Shown piece by piece: positions 16,711 to 20,118 of a DNA stretch of 20,118 nt; the stretch's first letter is position 1, and each line of letters opens with the position of its first letter. The translations under genes were made by a program, and so were the position numbers. The stretch comes from a virus, in IMG/VR virus record IMGVR_UViG_3300028920_000316, positions 1-20,118 of that record; one strand, written 5' to 3'. The notes under the pieces were generated by a model. The model ran no database searches. It was not told the origin of the DNA and was given only the letters and a program-made list of their open reading frames with translations.

Positions 16711-17592
16711 CTACATTTCCCCAAGTAGCTTGCCGTATGAGATCGGTGCTCTTGGTTTGTTCTTTGATTTAAGTTTTGCCGCTTCCCTGGAGATGGGCCA
16801 TTCTCTGTGGATGAGGTATCCAAGAGCGTCCGATGCGTGAGTTCGGCGGGCGTATGGGTTGCCCTCTCTGTAGACCTTCAGCACGTCATTGCCGTCCGGT
16901 CTCAGAACAACCTGATGAAAGTCAGCAATCAGCTCAACACATTGATCACTGACATAGACGCACTGTATGTTGTCGTACCCCTTCAGCCTGTTGTTCAGTG
17001 AGTTGATTCTAGCCCTGCTGGGCGGCGAGGATCTCGGCACCTTGATAACAAACCTGGAGGGATAACCCTGCATATGGATCTGCATCAGCTCATAGTCAGA
17101 CTTCTCAGTCTGTGATGTTCTCCGAAGACCGTTGGAGTCTCCGTAGACATGAACCTCTGCCGGGTGATCCGGGTATCTGTTGCGGAACTCTGTGATCATG
17201 TCCGGGATATTGCCCGGAGATAGGCAGATCTCATCAATGACAAACAGTTTTCCGCTTCTCGTCTGGCAGACTTCAAAGACACACGGGTCAACGTTGAAGT
17301 CGCAGGCCAGCAAGAGCGGAGCGTTCTTTCTGTAGATCAGCCCGCTTCTTACATGAATCTTTTCGTTGAATGATGGGTATGCAGCGATTCCGAGCTGGGC
17401 AGTGAAATCCATTTCCATTTCACGGTCCCAGTCCTCATCCCTGTCGTATGTCTGTCTGAGAGATGCCATGTCTCCAGGCGTCTTGGCGTTGTCGTGTGAG
17501 TAGTGTATCGGCACAACAACGAACCCGGACTTGGAGTCTAGCACCTCCAGCACATCCATGCGCTGATTCAGTTCATCAGCGTGAGATTCCAT
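16711..17592 (-). CDS. Terminase large subunit, nuclease domain only (293 aa)
   Basis: This matches the C-terminal half of a phage terminase large subunit: the RNase H/RuvC-fold nuclease that cuts concatemeric DNA at the portal during packaging. Residues 25-75 resemble the linker that normally joins ATPase and nuclease domains (HYSHDNAKTPGDMASLRQTY then FTAQLGIAAYPSF). Candidate metal-binding acids are D98 in LLLACDFNVDP, D120/E121 in FVIDEI, D152 in VYGDSNG and D255 in HASDALGYL, in the expected order. Complete large subunits are usually around 450-650 residues, and the Walker A/B ATPase domain is missing here. Upstream in the same frame a TGA stop occurs at 17617-17619, and none of the four genes further upstream carries a Walker motif. 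The start overlaps the preceding stop (TAATG). I infer a genuinely split terminase with the ATPase encoded beyond the right edge. Confidence 0.88.
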   Translation of the reverse strand: MESHADELNQRMDVLEVLDSKSGFVVVPIHYSHDNAKTPGDMASLRQTYDRDEDWDREMEMDFTAQLGIAAYPSFNEKIHVRSGLIYRKNAPLLLACDFNVDPCVFEVCQTRSGKLFVIDEICLSPGNIPDMITEFRNRYPDHPAEVHVYGDSNGLRRTSQTEKSDYELMQIHMQGYPSRFVIKVPRSSPPSRARINSLNNRLKGYDNIQCVYVSDQCVELIADFHQVVLRPDGNDVLKVYREGNPYARRTHASDALGYLIHREWPISREAAKLKSKNKPRAPISYGKLLGEM

Positions 17593-17981
17593 TATCTGTA
17601 GTCTCTTCCACCAATTTCAACTTCGCATTCAGCGCTCTGCTGAACCGGGTCTGTGCCGTCCGTGGCCTGGAGTCTCGCATAGTCCCAGCCGCCGAAGTAA
17701 GACGGTGGCACGTTAACGCTGAACCCTGTTTCCGCCAAGCCGGTTGGGACTGTGATCTTCAGCCTGTCTGTATTGCCCTTGCAGTCGTCAAGATATACGC
17801 CAACACAATTGTCTTCGTCGCTGTCGTATGATCTCTCAAACCAGATCTCAGTCGTTGAGGCGTCAAGTGCGCCGAACGTTAGGCTTGCAATGTGAAACCC
17901 GTTCATGTGAATAAGGTCCGAGTATCCGCTCGCACCAGTACCAATCGTCCACCCCGCATCTCTTGGGTCTACTGTTGACAT
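17592..17981 (-). CDS. Beta-rich virion-type hypothetical protein (129 aa)
   Basis: The ATG at 17981 lies inside the end of the preceding gene and is preceded by a strong AGGAGGACAA ribosome-binding site. The protein shows alternating beta-strand patterns throughout: IASLTFGALDASTTEIWFE, a central VGVYLDDCKGN, then a C-terminal PPSYFGGWDYARLQATDG and a short ending. This layout (effect of a displacement-like strand, Asp-rich middle, aromatic-Gly-aromatic turn, short charged tail) is one I associate with small beta-sandwich proteins common in aquatic phage structural clusters, where function is usually not assigned. I cannot name a family with confidence. Its stop overlaps the start of the terminase nuclease gene as TAATG, so the two are likely translated together. 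Confidence 0.7.
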   Translation of the reverse strand: MSTVDPRDAGWTIGTGASGYSDLIHMNGFHIASLTFGALDASTTEIWFERSYDSDEDNCVGVYLDDCKGNTDRLKITVPTGLAETGFSVNVPPSYFGGWDYARLQATDGTDPVQQSAECEVEIGGRDYR

Positions 17982-18502
17982 TTGTCCTCCTGTTGCTTCT
18001 CTGGTGCGGCAAGATCTTTCATTGCCTGTTGAGCAAGCTCTCTTCTCTTCCTATCCTCTTTGTCAATCGGTTCGTAGATGTGCTTCATTCCAAACTGCTC
18101 AAGCCTGAAAACGTTGTGCATCTCTTCACAAAAGTGGCCTAGGTATTCAGGCTTTGTCGGATTCACCACCAGTTTTCTGCCGACAACCCTTGTCCATTCG
18201 GCAGCCTTTGGGTATTCCTTGTCGATCATCAGTTGATCAATGCTGCATCTGGCCTTTGGGACATCGTAGATCTCTGACAGTTTAGCCATAGCGGATGCCC
18301 TGAGGTCCTTCAGGACATCCACAATCTTCGCCGCCTCTTTGTCTGTCGTCTCTTCCCTGTCATACACTACAGCCGCAAATCCGAATGCGGCGAGCAGTAC
18401 AAATGTTGCATCGTCCTCAAACTCTCTTCTCTTGTTCCGAGAAACTAGATAGGAAACGATTACAATAAGACAACCAACGAAGATGATTCCAAGCCAATTC
18501 AT
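17969..18502 (-). CDS. Membrane-anchored protein with His/Glu-rich segment (177 aa)
   Basis: I chose the ATG at 18502, which overlaps the preceding stop as TAATG; the longer frame starting at 18535 would add residues that overlap the upstream gene. The protein opens with a hydrophobic segment (about residues 4-20, LGIIFVGCLIVIVSYLV) followed by RNKRR. A second hydrophobic stretch runs from about 32 to 47, so it is probably a two-pass or signal-anchored inner-membrane protein. The rest is soluble and highly charged. Residues 122-141 (GHFCEEMHNVFRLEQFGMKH) hold a cluster of His and Glu that recalls zinc-peptidase helices, but there is no exact HExxH, so activity is doubtful. Candidate roles are holin- or spanin-like lysis function or a membrane-associated late protein. 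The gene overlaps the next one by 13 bases. Confidence 0.7.
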   Translation of the reverse strand: MNWLGIIFVGCLIVIVSYLVSRNKRREFEDDATFVLLAAFGFAAVVYDREETTDKEAAKIVDVLKDLRASAMAKLSEIYDVPKARCSIDQLMIDKEYPKAAEWTRVVGRKLVVNPTKPEYLGHFCEEMHNVFRLEQFGMKHIYEPIDKEDRKRRELAQQAMKDLAAPEKQQEDKCQQ

Positions 18503-19044
18503 TATCTGGTGAACCTCTTCAGGGCAAGTAGCCACTGCTCAGGTGTGCCCTCAGGGTTCTGCGTTCTCCAGTTCGTCATCAGTGTTGCGACTTGGTCGGC
18601 CTGATCGTCTCCGACTTCTGACCTTGTCACAGCTTCAATCTTTGTTGAAAGCTCGGCCCACAGGTCTTCACTGATGGGGTCTTTAATACCGCGACCCTCG
18701 GCCCAGGCCGGGATTCCTTCTCCGTCGTCGTCCACCGCCAGCACCATGAAGCGTGCATCACTGTTGATGTCTAACACAACGGTAGAGTCGCAGTGATTTG
18801 TCTCGCCGCGCAGGGGCGGGTACTTCGGAGGGGCAACAAGTAGGTCACCGTCAACTGGACCCTGTAGACCCTCTGTTGTGACAGTGCGGGCCTGTCTAAC
18901 TCCTGTGAACAGATCGCGGCTAAGGTCACCAGACTTCCTCACAATAGTCGCCTGACCGGCGTCTGCCCAGTCGCCGTAGACGTGTGGGAATTCCTCTCCT
19001 GGGAGGATGTCGTACTTGCAGAGTAGGGTTACTTGAACCTTCAT
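18502..19044 (-). CDS. Hypothetical protein (180 aa)
   Basis: No family is recognised. The N-terminal half is beta-prone (MKVQVTLLCKYDILPGEEF at the start, then VVLDINSDARFMVLAVDDDGEG around residues 88-109). The C-terminal third is helical and ends with PEQWLLALKRFTR. It has no membrane segment. The ATG is preceded by TAGGAG, which again includes the stop of the upstream gene. Its own stop overlaps the start of the next gene in the sequence TAATG, implying translational coupling to the membrane protein that follows. It belongs to the group of four unassigned or fibre-like genes lying ahead of the terminase nuclease gene. Confidence 0.75.
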   Translation of the reverse strand: MKVQVTLLCKYDILPGEEFPHVYGDWADAGQATIVRKSGDLSRDLFTGVRQARTVTTEGLQGPVDGDLLVAPPKYPPLRGETNHCDSTVVLDINSDARFMVLAVDDDGEGIPAWAEGRGIKDPISEDLWAELSTKIEAVTRSEVGDDQADQVATLMTNWRTQNPEGTPEQWLLALKRFTR

Positions 19045-19052
19045 GTGCGCTC

Positions 19053-19304
19053 CTAAATCTTAAACAGGTTGACGTAGATGGGCCATGTTTCAATGGCGTC
19101 CATTGTCATGTTTGAATCTTCATACTTACCGCCGGTCCCGGTAAGCAGGGTTGCCGATGAACTGGACCCGACTGATGTGCCGTCGTCAAACAGTTCCGCG
19201 TCGGCACCATCAAGAACAATCTGGAGATCGCTCTCGGCGTCTGGTGTGCTGCCGCCGTCAATAAGCTCTGTCTCGGCTGGGAGAATTTCAAGTGTAAATC
19301 CCAT
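19053..19304 (-). CDS. Small acidic hypothetical protein (83 aa)
   Basis: I do not recognise this protein. It is 83 residues, very acidic, with a Ser-run (VGSSSSATLL) and a final segment ending in WPIYVNLFKI. No membrane segment, signal peptide or catalytic motif is visible. The start is supported by a TAGGAGAT ribosome-binding site, whose first three bases are the stop of the preceding gene. The next gene follows after eight bases with the same arrangement, so the gene sits firmly inside the operon and is likely translated. Its composition (Gly, Ser, Thr, Asp, beta-prone) would fit a small virion-associated protein, but this is a guess. Confidence 0.7.
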   Translation of the reverse strand: MGFTLEILPAETELIDGGSTPDAESDLQIVLDGADAELFDDGTSVGSSSSATLLTGTGGKYEDSNMTMDAIETWPIYVNLFKI

Positions 19305-19312
19305 AGTATCTC

Positions 19313-20118
19313 CTATAGCTGAGGCTTGTCATAGCCTGGGAAAGCATCAGTGAGAGACCCTAGCCAGTATCCACAGAGATGTATGTCTCTTAGATAGACG
19401 TTTGCGTGGTAGTAGGCCGACGCAGATAGCGTATCAATCTGAGACCAGCTTGTAATGCTAGATCCCCAGTTGACGCCTCTGGCTGTCCAGCCAGCTCTCA
19501 CAAAGCCGGTTTCACTCTCATACAGTGCTGTTGTGAGCGTCTTGTTTGTCTGATTCCACTCAGCTCTTAGTTGGTAGTATCTCTGGTTGTTCGCGTTGTT
19601 TCCAGTGTTTGGGTCGTCCTTTGAGATGTAGGTTCCGTTGTAGTATCCGTATGAGAGTAGGTCCTCCTGCCCGTTGACGGTGTTTGGCTCACAATAGAAC
19701 CCGGTTCTGCTGTCCCCACCGGTCCTTGTGCCGTCCCAAACGCCAACATTGAGCGAAGTCTGATTGTTGGCCTCCCCAACGTACCACCAGCAACACCTGA
19801 ACCCGGTTGTGAAGTCATATGGAACCGGCAGCGGAAACTCTGCCCAAACTGCCTCTGTGACGCTAGAATTGAGCTTTACGATGTTGATGTTCGGATTGTA
19901 CGAATATGAGTCGGTTGGGCTGGCTATAACTCTTGCGAGGTTCGCTGTGTAGTAGCCACCGTCGGTGTAGTAAGTAATACCGGCTGGTTCCTGCCCAATG
20001 GTATCAGAGTCAAATGTTTTGAGATATGGAACTGTGAGACTGTTTTCGCCAACCACTATTTGAAGTGCCGGGTCCGTTGTCTGCCCGCGAAGAAGGATCT
20101 TTGACTCACCAGACGGAG
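19313..20118 (-). CDS. Fibre/lectin-like virion protein, 5' end outside window
   Basis: The reading frame stays open to the right edge: 20 codons upstream of the GTG at 20056 contain no stop and read as a plausible protein (residues PSGESKILLRGQ then TTDPALQIV). The GTG is therefore probably internal and the gene is 5'-truncated by the window. About 268 residues are visible. The stretch YLKTFDSDTIGQEPAGI is the type of opening seen in concanavalin A-like jelly-roll domains, and the rest is rich in Tyr, Trp, Asn and Thr in alternating beta-strand patterns, with a CCWW cluster. I infer an adsorption or virion-surface protein with a lectin-like C-terminal domain. The stop TAG is part of the ribosome-binding site of the next gene. 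Its place upstream of the packaging genes, away from the tail module, is unusual. Family assignment is by pattern only. Confidence 0.6.
   Translation of the reverse strand, partial: PSGESKILLRGQTTDPALQIVVGENSLTVPYLKTFDSDTIGQEPAGITYYTDGGYYTANLARVIASPTDSYSYNPNINIVKLNSSVTEAVWAEFPLPVPYDFTTGFRCCWWYVGEANNQTSLNVGVWDGTRTGGDSRTGFYCEPNTVNGQEDLLSYGYYNGTYISKDDPNTGNNANNQRYYQLRAEWNQTNKTLTTALYESETGFVRAGWTARGVNWGSSITSWSQIDTLSASAYYHANVYLRDIHLCGYWLGSLTDAFPGYDKPQL

Noticed and set aside
18503-18535. 11-residue extension of the membrane protein
   Set aside because: The TAATG overlap at 18502 and the hydrophobic start directly after it favour the shorter form.
17592-19044. Frameshifted remains of a terminase ATPase upstream of the nuclease gene
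   Set aside because: The three intervening genes have their own starts, ribosome-binding sites and intact frames, and no Walker A-like sequence was found in their products.
1-20118. TGA recoded as a sense codon
   Set aside because: All genes read through fully without any in-frame TGA, and a TGA closes the frame upstream of the terminase nuclease at a place consistent with a real gene boundary; absence of TGA stops alone does not show recoding.
1-20118. tRNA genes, CRISPR arrays, insertion sequences, homing endonucleases
   Set aside because: I looked on both strands and saw no cloverleaf-like segment, regularly spaced repeat, transposase or endonuclease motif; no gap exceeds about 51 bases.

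Overview
The window is part of the late structural region of a tailed double-stranded DNA bacteriophage, most likely a short-tailed podovirus (Caudoviricetes). Every supported gene lies on the minus strand, so the region is transcribed from high to low coordinates. Coding density is near complete. No ribosomal RNA, tRNA, CRISPR array, integrase or host metabolic gene was seen. The host cannot be named from this sequence.

In transcription order (right to left): (1) 20118-17592 holds the 3' part of a fibre or lectin-like protein cut by the right edge, two small proteins without recognisable function, a two-helix membrane protein, and a beta-rich virion-type protein. (2) 17592-11996 is the packaging and head module: a terminase large-subunit NUCLEASE domain encoded alone, the portal, a small helical protein, an acidic coiled-coil scaffold, and a major capsid protein that resembles the SU10/DUF5309 type. 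A strong hairpin follows the capsid gene in the only long non-coding gap. (3) 11944-10106 is the head-completion module: two tandem paralogous small proteins (decoration candidates), an acidic protein with a SAP/HeH-like tail, and a head-tail adaptor. (4) 10106-3866 is the tail: a fibre with a C1q-like C-terminus, a large nozzle-like protein, and a 799-residue fibre or spike. (5) 3857-1 begins with a small GNAT-fold protein and continues with four Gly/Ala/Gln-rich proteins that look like ejection (internal virion) proteins. The last is cut by the left edge.

The genes should work as one assembly line: packaging motor and portal, scaffolded capsid, connector and nozzle, receptor-binding fibres, and proteins ejected into the host with the DNA. 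The main oddities are the stand-alone terminase nuclease, with an in-frame stop just upstream and no ATPase domain in the window; the complete absence of TGA among 21 gene stop codons; a strikingly regular stop/start architecture (TAATG overlaps or Shine-Dalgarno sites built on the preceding stop); the tandem paralogues after the capsid gene; and a GNAT-like protein between tail spike and ejection genes. All functional calls come from reading the sequence. No database search was possible.
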